From Flavobacteriaceae bacterium (GTDB lineage Bacteria; Bacteroidota; Bacteroidia; Flavobacteriales; Flavobacteriaceae), in the NCBI GenBank assembly GCA_004762155.1, contig SIHP01000008.1, forward strand, positions 1-64,000: DNA of 64,000 nt, given 5' to 3'. A model generated the notes under the pieces. That model ran no database searches, was not told the DNA's origin, and was given only the letters and a program-made list of their open reading frames with translations. A program made the position numbers and the translations under genes. Positions 27,421 to 36,900 of this stretch are shown piece by piece. Numbering within the stretch: position 1 is the first letter of the stretch; the number at the start of each line of letters is the position of its first letter.

Positions 27421-28761
27421 TTACGATTCCATTACAAAATCTTCCATAAACTTAGTAGTATAGTTTCCAGAAATATAATCTGGATGATCCATTAATTGTC
27501 TATGAAAAGGAATAGTTGTTTTTACACCTTCAATAATATACTCATCTAAAGCACGCTTCATCTTGTTAATTGCTTCTTCACGAGTTTGTGCAGTTACAAT
27601 TAATTTAGAAATCATAGAATCGTAGTTTGGTGGAATCATATAACCAGCATATACATGCGTGTCTATACGCACTCCATGTCCACCAGGAGCATGATAAGAA
27701 GTTATTTTACCAGGTGCAGGTCTAAATCCATTATGTGGATCTTCCGCGTTAATTCTACATTCTATAGAATGTAATTGTGGAAAATAATTTTTACCAGAAA
27801 TTGGTACACCAGCAGCTACTAAAATTTGTTCACGAATTAAATCATAATCAACAACTTCTTCAGTAATTGGGTGTTCAACTTGAATACGAGTATTCATCTC
27901 CATAAAGTAGAAGTTACGGTGTTTGTCTACTAAAAACTCAACAGTACCTGCACCTTCGTATTTTATATGTTCAGCAGCCATAACTGCAGCATTCCCCATT
28001 GCATTACGTAATTCATCCGTCATAAACGGAGAAGGAGTTTCTTCTGTTAATTTTTGATGACGACGTTGTACAGAACAATCTCTTTCAGATAAGTGACATG
28101 CTTTTCCGTAAGAATCTCCAATAACTTGGATCTCTATATGACGTGGCTCTTGAATTAACTTCTCTAAATACATTCCGTCGTTACCAAAAGCTGCTTTAGA
28201 TTCTTGCCTTGCAGAATCCCAACAATCTTGTAATTCCTCTTTTTTCCAAACAGCACGCATCCCTTTTCCACCACCACCGGCGGTAGCTTTTAACATTACA
28301 GGAAAACCAGCTTCATTTGCTAAAGCTTCACATTCAGCAAAATCTTTAATAATTCCTTCAGAACCAGGAATACAAGGAACACCAGCAGCAATCATTGTTG
28401 CTTTTGCAGAAGCTTTATCTCCCATTTGGTCGATCATTTCTGCCGTAGCTCCAATAAATTTAATCTCATGTTCTTCACATAGTTTAGAAAATTTAGCATT
28501 TTCAGCTAAAAATCCATATCCTGGATGAATAGCATCTGCATTTGTAATTTCTGCAGCAGCTATTATATTTGCCATTTTTAAGTATGATTCACTACTTGGA
28601 GCAGGACCAATACAAACGGCTTCGTCAGCAAAACGAACATGTAAACTTTCAGTATCAGCTTTTGAATATACTGCTACTGTTTTAATGCCCATTTCTTTAC
28701 AGGTTCTAATTACACGTAGTGCAATTTCACCTCTATTTGCAATTAATATCTTTTTAAACAT
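27421..28761 (-). CDS. accC: Acetyl-CoA carboxylase, biotin carboxylase subunit
   Basis: A 446-residue cytoplasmic ATP-grasp enzyme that carboxylates biotin on AccB, the first step of fatty-acid synthesis. It starts [20 protein letters not shown] and contains the Gly-rich loop [14 protein letters not shown], the [13 protein letters not shown] bicarbonate/ATP region, [20 protein letters not shown] and RINAEDP. Full length. It lies 63 bases downstream of accB in the same operon. Confidence 0.98.
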   Translation of the reverse strand: MFKKILIANRGEIALRVIRTCKEMGIKTVAVYSKADTESLHVRFADEAVCIGPAPSSESYLKMANIIAAAEITNADAIHPGYGFLAENAKFSKLCEEHEIKFIGATAEMIDQMGDKASAKATMIAAGVPCIPGSEGIIKDFAECEALANEAGFPVMLKATAGGGGKGMRAVWKKEELQDCWDSARQESKAAFGNDGMYLEKLIQEPRHIEIQVIGDSYGKACHLSERDCSVQRRHQKLTEETPSPFMTDELRNAMGNAAVMAAEHIKYEGAGTVEFLVDKHRNFYFMEMNTRIQVEHPITEEVVDYDLIREQILVAAGVPISGKNYFPQLHSIECRINAEDPHNGFRPAPGKITSYHAPGGHGVRIDTHVYAGYMIPPNYDSMISKLIVTAQTREEAINKMKRALDEYIIEGVKTTIPFHRQLMDHPDYISGNYTTKFMEDFVMES

Positions 28762-28824
28762 ATATATCGTTTAAGACTTAGGTTTTTAGTAAAAAATAAT
28801 GAATACTTAAAACTTCAGATTTAA

Positions 28825-29307
28825 TTATGATGGGTCTACTAAAAATAATGGTTGATCAAATTCTACAGGAGAAGCGTCGTCAACTAAAACCTTAACGATT
28901 TTACCAGATACTTCTGATTCTATTTCGTTAAATAATTTCATTGCTTCAATAACACATACAGTGTCACCTACTTTTATGCTTGATCCTACTTCAACAAAGA
29001 CAGATTTGTCTGGAGAAGGCTTACGATAAAGTGTTCCAATAATTGGAGACTTTATAGTAATGTATTTAGAATCCTCCTCTACAGGAGTAGCAGCAACAGG
29101 TGCATTTGCAACAGGAGCAGCATGAGCAATTGGAGCAGCTTGAGCAATTGGAGCAGCAAGTTGTGGAGCAGCTTGAATTATTGTTGTTTCAGGAGCATCA
29201 CTACCGGTTTTAATGGTAATTTTCACATCTTCCATTTCTAATTTCACCTCACTTGCGCCAGATTTAGCTACAAATTTAATAAGGTTTTGGATTTCTTTAA
29301 TGTCCAT
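28825..29307 (-). CDS. accB: Biotin carboxyl carrier protein of acetyl-CoA carboxylase
   Basis: A 160-residue protein with an N-terminal helical domain, a flexible Ala/Pro-rich linker (about 45-76, repeating AAPIA units) and a C-terminal biotinyl domain with the acceptor Lys124 in VIEAMKLFNEIE. It shuttles carboxybiotin between AccC and the carboxyltransferase. It is located between fabH and accC, 30 bases after fabH. Confidence 0.98.
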   Translation of the reverse strand: MDIKEIQNLIKFVAKSGASEVKLEMEDVKITIKTGSDAPETTIIQAAPQLAAPIAQAAPIAHAAPVANAPVAATPVEEDSKYITIKSPIIGTLYRKPSPDKSVFVEVGSSIKVGDTVCVIEAMKLFNEIESEVSGKIVKVLVDDASPVEFDQPLFLVDPS

Positions 29308-29337
29308 GTTATTTTTATAGTTTAATAGGTTGTTTGT

Positions 29338-30333
29338 CTATGCGTTATACGCCCATTTTAAGTAAATAGCTCCCCAAGTGAAACCACCACCAAATGCGGC
29401 AAAAATTAAATTATCTCCTTTTTTCAATTCTTTTTCATAGTCATTAAGTAAAAGGGGTAAAGTAGCTGATGTTGTATTTCCATATTTATGGATATTCATC
29501 ATTACTTTTTCGTCTTCTAATCCTATTCTGTTAGCAGTTGCTTCAATAATTCTTTTATTTGCTTGATGCGAAGCTAACCAACTAACATCATTTTTTGTAA
29601 GGTTATTTCTTTCTAGGATTTTTGTTGCAACATCTGCCATATTAGAAACGGCATATTTAAAAACTGTTTTACCTTCTTGATGAACAAAGTGTTGCTTATT
29701 TTTAACAGTCTCTTCAGTAGGTGGAAGTATAGAACCTCCAGCTTCAATTTTTAAATACTCTCGACCAACACCGTCACTTCTTAAATATTCGTCTTGAAAT
29801 CCTAATCCGTCAGTATTGGGTTCAAATAAAACAGCACCAGCTCCATCACCAAAAATAATACAAGTTGCTCTGTCTGTATAATCTATAATAGAAGACATTT
29901 TATCAGAACCAATTAGTAAAACTTTTTTATATCTACCAGACTCTATGTAGCTAGAGGCTGTTGAAATTCCATATAAAAAGCTAGAACATGCGGCTTGTAA
30001 ATCAAAGGCAAATGCATTTGTAGCACCAATTTCGGTTGCTGTGTAAACAGCAGTAGAAGCTACAGGCATATCTGGAGTAGCAGTAGCTACAATTACCATA
30101 TCAATATCTTTAGCGTCCACACCAGATTTTTCAAGTAAATCTTGGGCAGCTTTTATGGCCATAAAAGAAGTTCCTTTGTTTTCTCCTTTTAATATCCTAC
30201 GTTCTTTTATTCCTGTTCTGGTAGTTATCCATTCATCGTTGGTATCTACCATAGTTTCTAACTCTTTATTTGTTAGAATATATTCAGGAAGGTATTTCCC
30301 TACTGCGGTAATTGCGGCAGTTATTTTAGTCAT
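29338..30333 (-). CDS. fabH: Beta-ketoacyl-ACP synthase III
   Basis: A 331-residue cytoplasmic thiolase-fold enzyme that condenses acetyl-CoA or branched acyl-CoA with malonyl-ACP to start fatty-acid synthesis. The catalytic triad is C116 (DLQAACSSFLYG), H256 (LASHQANKRI) and N286 (HKYGNTTSATL). It is first gene of fabH-accB-accC, which groups the initiating steps of lipid synthesis. On the minus strand a TATTTTTG box (30365-30372) lies about 30 bases upstream of the start, although its -33 element is weak. Confidence 0.97.
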   Translation of the reverse strand: MTKITAAITAVGKYLPEYILTNKELETMVDTNDEWITTRTGIKERRILKGENKGTSFMAIKAAQDLLEKSGVDAKDIDMVIVATATPDMPVASTAVYTATEIGATNAFAFDLQAACSSFLYGISTASSYIESGRYKKVLLIGSDKMSSIIDYTDRATCIIFGDGAGAVLFEPNTDGLGFQDEYLRSDGVGREYLKIEAGGSILPPTEETVKNKQHFVHQEGKTVFKYAVSNMADVATKILERNNLTKNDVSWLASHQANKRIIEATANRIGLEDEKVMMNIHKYGNTTSATLPLLLNDYEKELKKGDNLIFAAFGGGFTWGAIYLKWAYNA

Positions 30334-30430
30334 AATTTACTAAATAATTAAAAATACTAGTTTTCAAAAATAGTGTTTTTTTTTTCACTTTTTGGTTAAA
30401 AACGCACCAAAAACATTCAGTTTTAACTAA

Positions 30431-30472
30431 AAAAAGCAAAAAACTCCCAAATCTGGGAGTTTTTTGCTTTTT
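30431..30472 (-). terminator. Terminator after rpmF
   Basis: A perfect 19-bp stem (30431-30449 with 30454-30472) with loop AATC, beginning in the minus-strand transcript 14 bases after the rpmF stop. It has T-rich flanks on both strands. Confidence 0.9.
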
Positions 30473-30486
30473 ATGTAAACTTAGTT

Positions 30487-30681
30487 TTAAGCTTCAGCTA
30501 TTGTACCATCTAATACAACTTGACCACGGTAATATAACTTACCTTCATGCCAGTGTGCTCTATGATATAAGTGAGCTTCACCAGTTGTTGGATCTTTAGC
30601 TATTTGAGGTACTGAAGCTTTATAGTGAGTTCTTCTCTTGTCTCTTCTAGTTTTAGATATTTTTCTTTTTGGATGTGCCAT
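30487..30681 (-). CDS. rpmF: 50S ribosomal protein L32
   Basis: A 64-residue basic protein starting [20 protein letters not shown], with the L32 core [11 protein letters not shown]. It has none of the zinc-binding cysteines seen in many L32 proteins, so it is the Cys-free form. It lies directly after the DUF177 gene (1 base apart), the widespread yceD-rpmF pairing. Confidence 0.98.
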   Translation of the reverse strand: MAHPKRKISKTRRDKRRTHYKASVPQIAKDPTTGEAHLYHRAHWHEGKLYYRGQVVLDGTIAEA

Positions 30682-30682
30682 C

Positions 30683-31225
30683 TTATGTGTTTTTTCCTGT
30701 TATTAAATCCTTTAATTTATCCCATCTAGGGTCTGTTGATTCTTTTTCAACAGTTTTTTCTTCTTTAATTCTTAATTCTTCTAATTTCTTTAACGCTTCT
30801 GATTCCATTGTGCCATCCAATACTTGTGGGTGTACTTTTTTTGTTGGAACAGATAATATAATTAGTTCATATATATATTGAGCCACATTTACCTTATAAG
30901 CTTCCTGTGGTAATATTAATATACTCTCATCATCATCGTTATATACTGATCCGAACTTTACAATAAGTGGTAAATTACCATTGATATCTAAATCAAAGTC
31001 TTCATTTGTAACATCACAAGGAACATTTACGGTTCCTGTTGTGTTAAAATGGAGTTCCATTAAATTGCTTTTTTTTACAAAATTAATAGAAGCATTTACA
31101 TTTACTTTATTGTATTCATCGAATTTAAATATGTTAAAGAACTCTTTGTCAATTTGATATTCAAATGTGTGACTACCTTCTTTTAATCCTATGAAAGGTA
31201 TATCGAATTTTTTTAATTCCTTCAT
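30683..31225 (-). CDS. DUF177 (YceD-like) protein
   Basis: A 180-residue cytoplasmic protein with the family core [23 protein letters not shown] and the C-terminal [17 protein letters not shown]177 proteins are nearly always encoded just upstream of rpmF, as here, and in E. coli and plants they are linked to 23S rRNA accumulation and ribosome assembly. It is probably co-transcribed with pdxA upstream and rpmF downstream. Confidence 0.93.
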   Translation of the reverse strand: MKELKKFDIPFIGLKEGSHTFEYQIDKEFFNIFKFDEYNKVNVNASINFVKKSNLMELHFNTTGTVNVPCDVTNEDFDLDINGNLPLIVKFGSVYNDDDESILILPQEAYKVNVAQYIYELIILSVPTKKVHPQVLDGTMESEALKKLEELRIKEEKTVEKESTDPRWDKLKDLITGKNT

Positions 31226-31296
31226 CTAACATCAATTTGAGCGTGCAAATATATAAAAAATGTTTTTATATTTATACGTTGTTTTAAAAAATTAAA

Positions 31297-32331
31297 CTAT
31301 TTCGTTTTTAGAGCATTAGCATGCAGTTCTAAAAATTCCTTACGGTTTTTAAAAATTTTTAAACCTGTGAATAAGGCTTCTTTAAAAGAATCTGGATTTG
31401 CTTTTCTTTTTCCAGCAATATCATAACCTGTTCCATGATCTGGTGAAGTTCTAATTTTATCTAAACCAGCGGTGAAATTAACTCCATTTCCAAAAGATAA
31501 AGATTTGAAAGGAGCTAATCCTTGATCATGATACATTGCTAAAACTCCATCAAAGTTTTTATAATTTTCAGAGCCAAAGAAACCATCGGCGGCATAAGGT
31601 CCAAATACTAATTTTCCACTTTCTTTTATTGCTGCAATAGTTGGTCGTACAATATCATCATCTTCTTTACCAATAACTCCTTTGTCTCCACAATGTGGGT
31701 TTAAACCTAAAACGGCAATTTTTGGTTTGTTAATATTAAAGTCTTGCTTTAATGAAGTATGCATAATTGCAACTTTCTCTTTAATAAGTTCAGGTGTAAT
31801 AGTAGTTGAAACCTCTGATATTGGTATATGACCTGTAATTAACCCAACACGTAATTCATCAGTCATTAAAATCATTAAACTTTTACCTTCTAAGTTTTCT
31901 TCTAAATACTCTGTATGTCCAGGAAACTTAAATTCTTCAGATTGGATATTCTCTTTATTAATTGGTGCAGTCAATAATAAGTCTACATAATTATTTTTTA
32001 AAGCGTTTACAGCAGCAGAAAGAGACTTTAAAGCATATTCTCCTCCATTTTTTGTTGTTTTTCCTAATTCAACTTTAACATCTTCTTTCCAAATATTAAC
32101 TAAATTAATTTTTCCATGTACAATTTTATCAACAGAATGAATGCCATGTACTATAGTATCTAGCTTTAAAACTTTCTTGTGTATAGAAACAACTTTTGCA
32201 GCTCCAAATAAAACAGGTGTACAAAAGTCTAGCATGCGTTTGTCTTCGAAAGTTTTCAGTATAATCTCTAAACCAATCCCATTAATATCTCCTATAGAAA
32301 TTCCTACTATAATTTTGTCTGTTTTATCCAT
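31297..32331 (-). CDS. pdxA: 4-hydroxythreonine-4-phosphate dehydrogenase
   Basis: A 344-residue cytoplasmic dehydrogenase of the DXP-dependent vitamin B6 pathway that oxidises 4-phosphohydroxy-L-threonine before condensation by PdxJ. Family motifs are GISIGDINGIGLEIILK, the metal-site histidines in FPGHTEYLE, LNPHCGDKG and MYHDQGLAPFK, and the NAD region TSPDHGTGYDIAGK. The length is normal. Its start is 57 bases from the divergent ribE start, so the two genes share a short control region. Confidence 0.97.
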   Translation of the reverse strand: MDKTDKIIVGISIGDINGIGLEIILKTFEDKRMLDFCTPVLFGAAKVVSIHKKVLKLDTIVHGIHSVDKIVHGKINLVNIWKEDVKVELGKTTKNGGEYALKSLSAAVNALKNNYVDLLLTAPINKENIQSEEFKFPGHTEYLEENLEGKSLMILMTDELRVGLITGHIPISEVSTTITPELIKEKVAIMHTSLKQDFNINKPKIAVLGLNPHCGDKGVIGKEDDDIVRPTIAAIKESGKLVFGPYAADGFFGSENYKNFDGVLAMYHDQGLAPFKSLSFGNGVNFTAGLDKIRTSPDHGTGYDIAGKRKANPDSFKEALFTGLKIFKNRKEFLELHANALKTK

Positions 32332-32388
32332 CTTTACTTTAGTAATGTCGTATTTTTGATACTAACAAAAGTAACTAAATTTTATAGA

Positions 32389-32976
32389 ATGTTTACAGGA
32401 ATTATTGAAACTCTTGGTGTAGTAGCAAACCTTAAAGAAGAGCAGGAGAATTTACACATTACGGTAAAAAGCGATATTACAAGTGAATTAAAGATAGATC
32501 AAAGTGTGGCACACAATGGGGTTTGTTTAACGGTTGTAGCTATTAATACTGATGAATATACTGTAACAGCAATTAAAGAAACTATTGATAAAACAAATAT
32601 TGGAGATTTATTAATTGATGAAGAAATAAACTTAGAGAGAGCGATGAAACTTGGAGATCGACTGGATGGTCATATTGTTCAAGGACATGTAGATGAAACA
32701 GGTTTTTGTAAATCGATTAAAGACGAAAATGGAAGTACTGTGTTTACGTTTTATTATGAATCTGAGAATAATAATATTACTATAGAAAAAGGATCTATAA
32801 CAGTAAATGGAGTTAGTCTAACAGTTATAGATTCTAAAAAAGACGAATTTAGTGTGGCGATTATACCTTATACTTTAGAAAATACTATTTTTAAGAATTT
32901 TAGGGTTGGTACTAAAGTAAACCTTGAATTTGATGTTATTGGTAAGTATGTGGCTAGATTGACAAAACTGAAATAA
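32389..32976 (+). CDS. ribE: Riboflavin synthase alpha subunit
   Basis: A 195-residue enzyme that dismutates two 6,7-dimethyl-8-ribityllumazine molecules into riboflavin. It has two homologous lumazine-binding halves; each shows the GxCLTV/GVSLTV motif (VAHNGVCLTVVAI and ITVNGVSLTVIDS), and the family start MFTGIIETLG is present. I chose the ATG at 32389 because this start is invariant in the family; an in-frame start 11 codons upstream is not needed. A TATTTTTG box (32351-32358) lies about 30 bases upstream. Confidence 0.97.
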   Translation: MFTGIIETLGVVANLKEEQENLHITVKSDITSELKIDQSVAHNGVCLTVVAINTDEYTVTAIKETIDKTNIGDLLIDEEINLERAMKLGDRLDGHIVQGHVDETGFCKSIKDENGSTVFTFYYESENNNITIEKGSITVNGVSLTVIDSKKDEFSVAIIPYTLENTIFKNFRVGTKVNLEFDVIGKYVARLTKLK

Positions 32977-33003
32977 AAAAGAGAGTGCCAAGCACTCTCT
33001 TTT
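32977..33003. terminator. Bidirectional terminator between ribE and the peptide genes
   Basis: AAAAGAGAGTGC (32977-32988) pairs with GCACTCTCTTTT (32992-33003) over loop CAA. It lies just after the ribE stop and 9 bases past the end of the convergent peptide gene, with T-runs on both strands. Confidence 0.92.
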
Positions 33004-33012
33004 CTTTATAGA

Positions 33013-33228
33013 TTATAAGCAACAAAGATTGTTTTGAATTTCACCTAAACATCTAGCACCTTCAAAAGGGTCATTAGTTATAGTGCCATTTGCTGGAAAA
33101 GAACAGCTTCCGTCACTGTATGTTTCATAGTTAGCACTACATGGACACGGGTTTTTAAAACCACCAGTTACTTTTTTTTGTTCGGCTTTATTTAAAGCTT
33201 TACCTAAGTTTAAAATTGAATTTTTCAT
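33013..33228 (-). CDS. Double-glycine leader Cys-rich peptide (bacteriocin-like), copy 1
   Basis: A 71-residue precursor. The 23-residue leader MKNSILNLGKALNKAEQKKV ends TGG, a double-glycine cleavage motif of the type removed by C39-peptidase ABC exporters. The predicted 48-residue core begins FKNPCPCSANYETY and has six cysteines, ending NNLCCL. I chose the ATG at 33226-33228 because the leader is shared almost residue for residue with the neighbouring gene; upstream in-frame codons are not conserved. It may be a bacteriocin, a signal or another exported peptide. No transporter is encoded nearby. Confidence 0.75.
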   Translation of the reverse strand: MKNSILNLGKALNKAEQKKVTGGFKNPCPCSANYETYSDGSCSFPANGTITNDPFEGARCLGEIQNNLCCL

Positions 33229-33322
33229 AAATTTTATATTTAATTCTGTTAAGGTGTTGTTTTTTGCAACAATAACAGGAGATAAAAATATTACCATCCT
33301 GTTATTGTATAATTAGTCGTGT

Positions 33323-33478
33323 TTAATCACAATAACCATTGTAAGAACAAAACCATCCTAATTCTGGGCAGAAACAAGCTATTTCATTACCTGTGCATAC
33401 TGGTGCTGCGCCTCCATTTACTGTTTTTTGCTCAGCTTTATTTAAAGCCTTACCTAAGTTTAAAATTGAATTTTTCAT
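33323..33478 (-). CDS. Double-glycine leader Cys-rich peptide (bacteriocin-like), copy 2
   Basis: A 51-residue precursor with the same leader as its neighbour except KTVNGG instead of KKVTGG. The 28-residue core (AAPVCTGNEIACFCPELGW then FCSYNGYCD) has five cysteines and no resemblance to the other core. The gene precedes copy 1 by 94 bases on the same strand and the two probably share a promoter. Conserved leader plus divergent core is the hallmark of exported peptide families with a common exporter and different targets. Confidence 0.72.
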   Translation of the reverse strand: MKNSILNLGKALNKAEQKTVNGGAAPVCTGNEIACFCPELGWFCSYNGYCD

Positions 33479-33799
33479 TGATATTGATTTATTAAAATAT
33501 TTAAACTCTTGAACATTTAAAGACACTCAAGATTTGTGTCTATTCTTCGCGAAAGAATATTTTTTGAGTATAAAGTATAATTTTATGTGAAGACATGTTT
33601 CGTTATTTAAACTATCATATTTTGAAAATGTAGTTTGTCTTCTTGAAAAAAATCTTCATAGCTAATGACTTTCAATAAGTTTAATTCAAATATATGTATT
33701 TTTTTTAACCAAAACATGTTAAATTAATAGTATAAATGTGAAATTACTTTGTTATTGTTTTGAAAAGAGAGTGATCAGTTAATTAAATATAATGTTAAT
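33479..33799. other. Gene-free spacer upstream of the peptide genes
   Basis: No open frame with coding character on either strand. It holds the presumed promoter of the peptide genes and a short imperfect palindrome, ATTCTT-CGCGA-AAGAAT (33543-33559), which could be an operator. The rest is AT-rich and shows nothing I can name. Confidence 0.5.
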
Positions 33800-33851
33800 A
33801 AAGATTCTTATGGGATTTTGAAAATATTTTCAAAATCCCATAAGAATCTTT
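33800..33851. terminator. Perfect 52-bp palindrome downstream of the SprB-repeat gene
   Basis: Bases 33800-33825 are the exact reverse complement of 33826-33851, with no loop. The arm contains GATTCTTATGGGATTTTGAA. It lies 59 bases past the stop of the 2641-residue gene on the minus strand and would form a very stable transcript hairpin, although the following T-run is weak. A terminator or mRNA 3'-end stabiliser is likely; a small mobile palindromic element is the alternative. Confidence 0.55.
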
Positions 33852-33910
33852 TAGGTATAGAATAAGTTTGTTTAAAAAAAACTTTATTGTTGTCTTCTAA
33901 GTTGTATAGC

Positions 33911-36900
33911 TTATTCAATAATTAGTTTATGAACTCTACTGCTTCCTTTAGATGTTTGTATAAGAATGAAATAAATTCCCGTAGATAGGTTTGTAAGATT
34001 GTAATTAAAATGATGAGTCAAATTATCGGAACTACCTCTAGAGTCGAGTTCACTATTGTTAATCATATTAAATATTTTTATATTAATAGAGGCTGTTTCT
34101 TGTAATTCTATATCTACATTAAAGTTACCTATACTAGGATTAGGATATACCGAATATTCAAAACTTTTAATTTCATCTGGAGAGTTGATATCATTTATAT
34201 TTTCGTTATCAAACTCTTTTTCCAAAACAATAACTTTTTTAGTTTGAAAAGCATTACAAAGACCTAGTTGAGTAGTTATTGTAATTTCATATTCTCCAGG
34301 TATTTCAAATACTAGTTCTGCGTAGTTTTGGTCTTGATGATTAATTATAGCTTCTTCAGGAAATTCCCAATTAATACTATCAGGAAAAGGATCACTGTTG
34401 TCAACAATCACAAATTCTTCACCGACAAATACTTGAGAAGACGTAAAAAAGTCAGCCGAAATAACTGCAGTTGTTGTTTCTATATAAATGCTATCAACAC
34501 CAATACATCCTATAGAATTGGTAACTAATACTTCATAAACACCAGTTGTATCTACTTCAATACTCGCACTAGTACTTGAAAAGCCATTGTTAGACGTCCA
34601 ATAATAAGTAGCATCCACATCGTCAATAGTAGCGTCAAGTATTATAAATTGGTCTAAACACAAAGTAATATCTTCTCCTAAATCTATGATAAGCTGTTCT
34701 GGATTTTCTACTGTGATTTCTTTTGTTATAAAACAACCTTTAGAATCCGTAATAATAACATCATAGTTCCCAGAGCAAATGTTTTCTAAGTTTTGAGTAG
34801 TTGCCCTATTATTCCATTGATAAGTGTAAGGAGGTGTACCACCAACAGTTTGTAAAAATACTTTACCATCACAACCATCATAACAAGTAGGTGGGGTTGC
34901 TGTAATTTCTGCTTGTAATTGATCTGGAGGAGTAAGGGTTATGCTTAATGAAGTTGTACATCCTTGAGCATCTGTTACCTGTAAGGAATAAGTACCTGGG
35001 AACTGATCTTCTATTTGATTAGCTGTAGTACTATCATTCCATTTATAGGTATAAGGAGATGTACCTCCTGTTATTATTGATTTTACTGTCCAATCATTTT
35101 GATCTCCACAATTAATATACTCTTCATCAAATTCTATTTTCAGTATTTCGGGTTCTACCAGTAAATAGTCATCACTTTTTGTTATATTATTATTGGCATC
35201 AGTTACAATAACATAATAAGTATCCGTTCCAATGTTTTCAAGTAGTTGATTTGTTCCTATTACTTGGTCATTTCCTTTTTTAAACCATTGATAATAATAA
35301 TAATAATTGCTGTTATTTCCTCCGGAAGGAGTTGCTTTAATACTACCGTTTTCTTCTTGATAACAAAGAATAATATTGATATTACTAATGATAACTTCAA
35401 GTTTTTCAGGTTGCCCAAGCGTAAATATGTTTTCATATTTACAATCATTTTGATCTGTAACAGTTAAAGAATAATTACCTGCTCCAATATTATTAAGATC
35501 GTTTGTTGTAGTTAATAAGTCACCTTCAGAGTCTCTCCATTCATATTTATATGGTTTTGTACCTCCTTCTATATTAGGAATGATACTTCCGTTGGTTAAT
35601 TCAAAACCAGTAGGGTCATTTAATATAACATTGGTAACCTCTATAATATCTGGCTGAGTTACTTCAGTATTTAAAACTTTAATGGTTCCTAAATCTTCAT
35701 AAAAACAGTTATTAGTATCTCTAAGTTGTATTTGGTAAGTATTTGCACTTAAATTTATAATCTCTGTATTATCACTGTTGTTAAAAGGAGTCCAGTCTTC
35801 ATAAATTTCATTTATGATACGATATCTGTATTCGTAATTACCATTACCACCTGTTGCATTAATTGTTATAATTCCATCTTCTGATTCAAAACAACTTAGT
35901 CTATTGTCTACAGACAGCGTTCCTTCAACTGCTTTTGGTTCTAAAACTCTAAAAAAAGTACTTTGTTCACTAATACCTTCAGCATTACTTACAACAACGT
36001 AATAATCTCCAGCTGTTACTCCTGTTAAAGGATTTGTAGTTCCTATTCTTACATCATTTGTAGCGTCATACCACTCAAACCTATTTCCTCCTGCACCTCC
36101 AACTGGAATTACTTCTAAAACTCCATCAGAACCACCAAAGCAACTTATTTCTTTTGTTTGTTCTATTGATACTAATAACTCTCCAGGGAGTGCTAAATTG
36201 TATGTGTCACTTAGTACGCAACCATTTGTGTTTGTAACAGTAATAGTATATAAACCTTCTGTAAGATTATCTATAGAACTAGTTGTTTTATTTACATTAG
36301 TTTCGGTTAATACTACATCACCATTTTCTGCTGTCCATACGTACGTATAAGGAGAAGCATCTCCTGTTATGTTTATATCAATACTACCGTTTGAAAAACC
36401 TATTTCAGAAGGACGTACTAAACTCACACTTGTAATGTCATATACTGAAGGTTGGAATATAGTAATTACACTACTTGATATTTCACAATTGTTTTCATCT
36501 ATTACTGTTACTTCATAATCACCAGTAGATAAATTTTCTATTTTATTAGTTGATAAAGAAGTATTACTCCAGTTATAAATATAATTACCAGTTCCTCCTT
36601 CTGCAGTAATTTCTATTGAACCATTAGCTCCTTGATAACAGGTAACATCACTTGTTTTTATAGATGTTATTTGCAATAAATCTGGTTGTGTAAGTTCAAC
36701 AGCTGTTTTTGTTGTTTTATTTCCTTTAGCATCGATTACCTTTACACTATAAAAACCTGTACGAATTAATCCAGATGAAGCTTCGTTGCTAATTGAAGTG
36801 TTTGAAGCATCAAACCATTCAAAAACATAAGGAGGTACACCTCCTTTAGCTGAAGCTGTAAGAATTCCATTACCTCCAAAACAATCTATATTTTTTCCAA

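Noticed and set aside
35260..35467. Opposed short ORFs and a TAA-triplet run in the SprB-repeat gene
   Set aside because: They are shadows of the repeat protein; the triplet tract encodes consecutive Tyr and cannot shift the frame.
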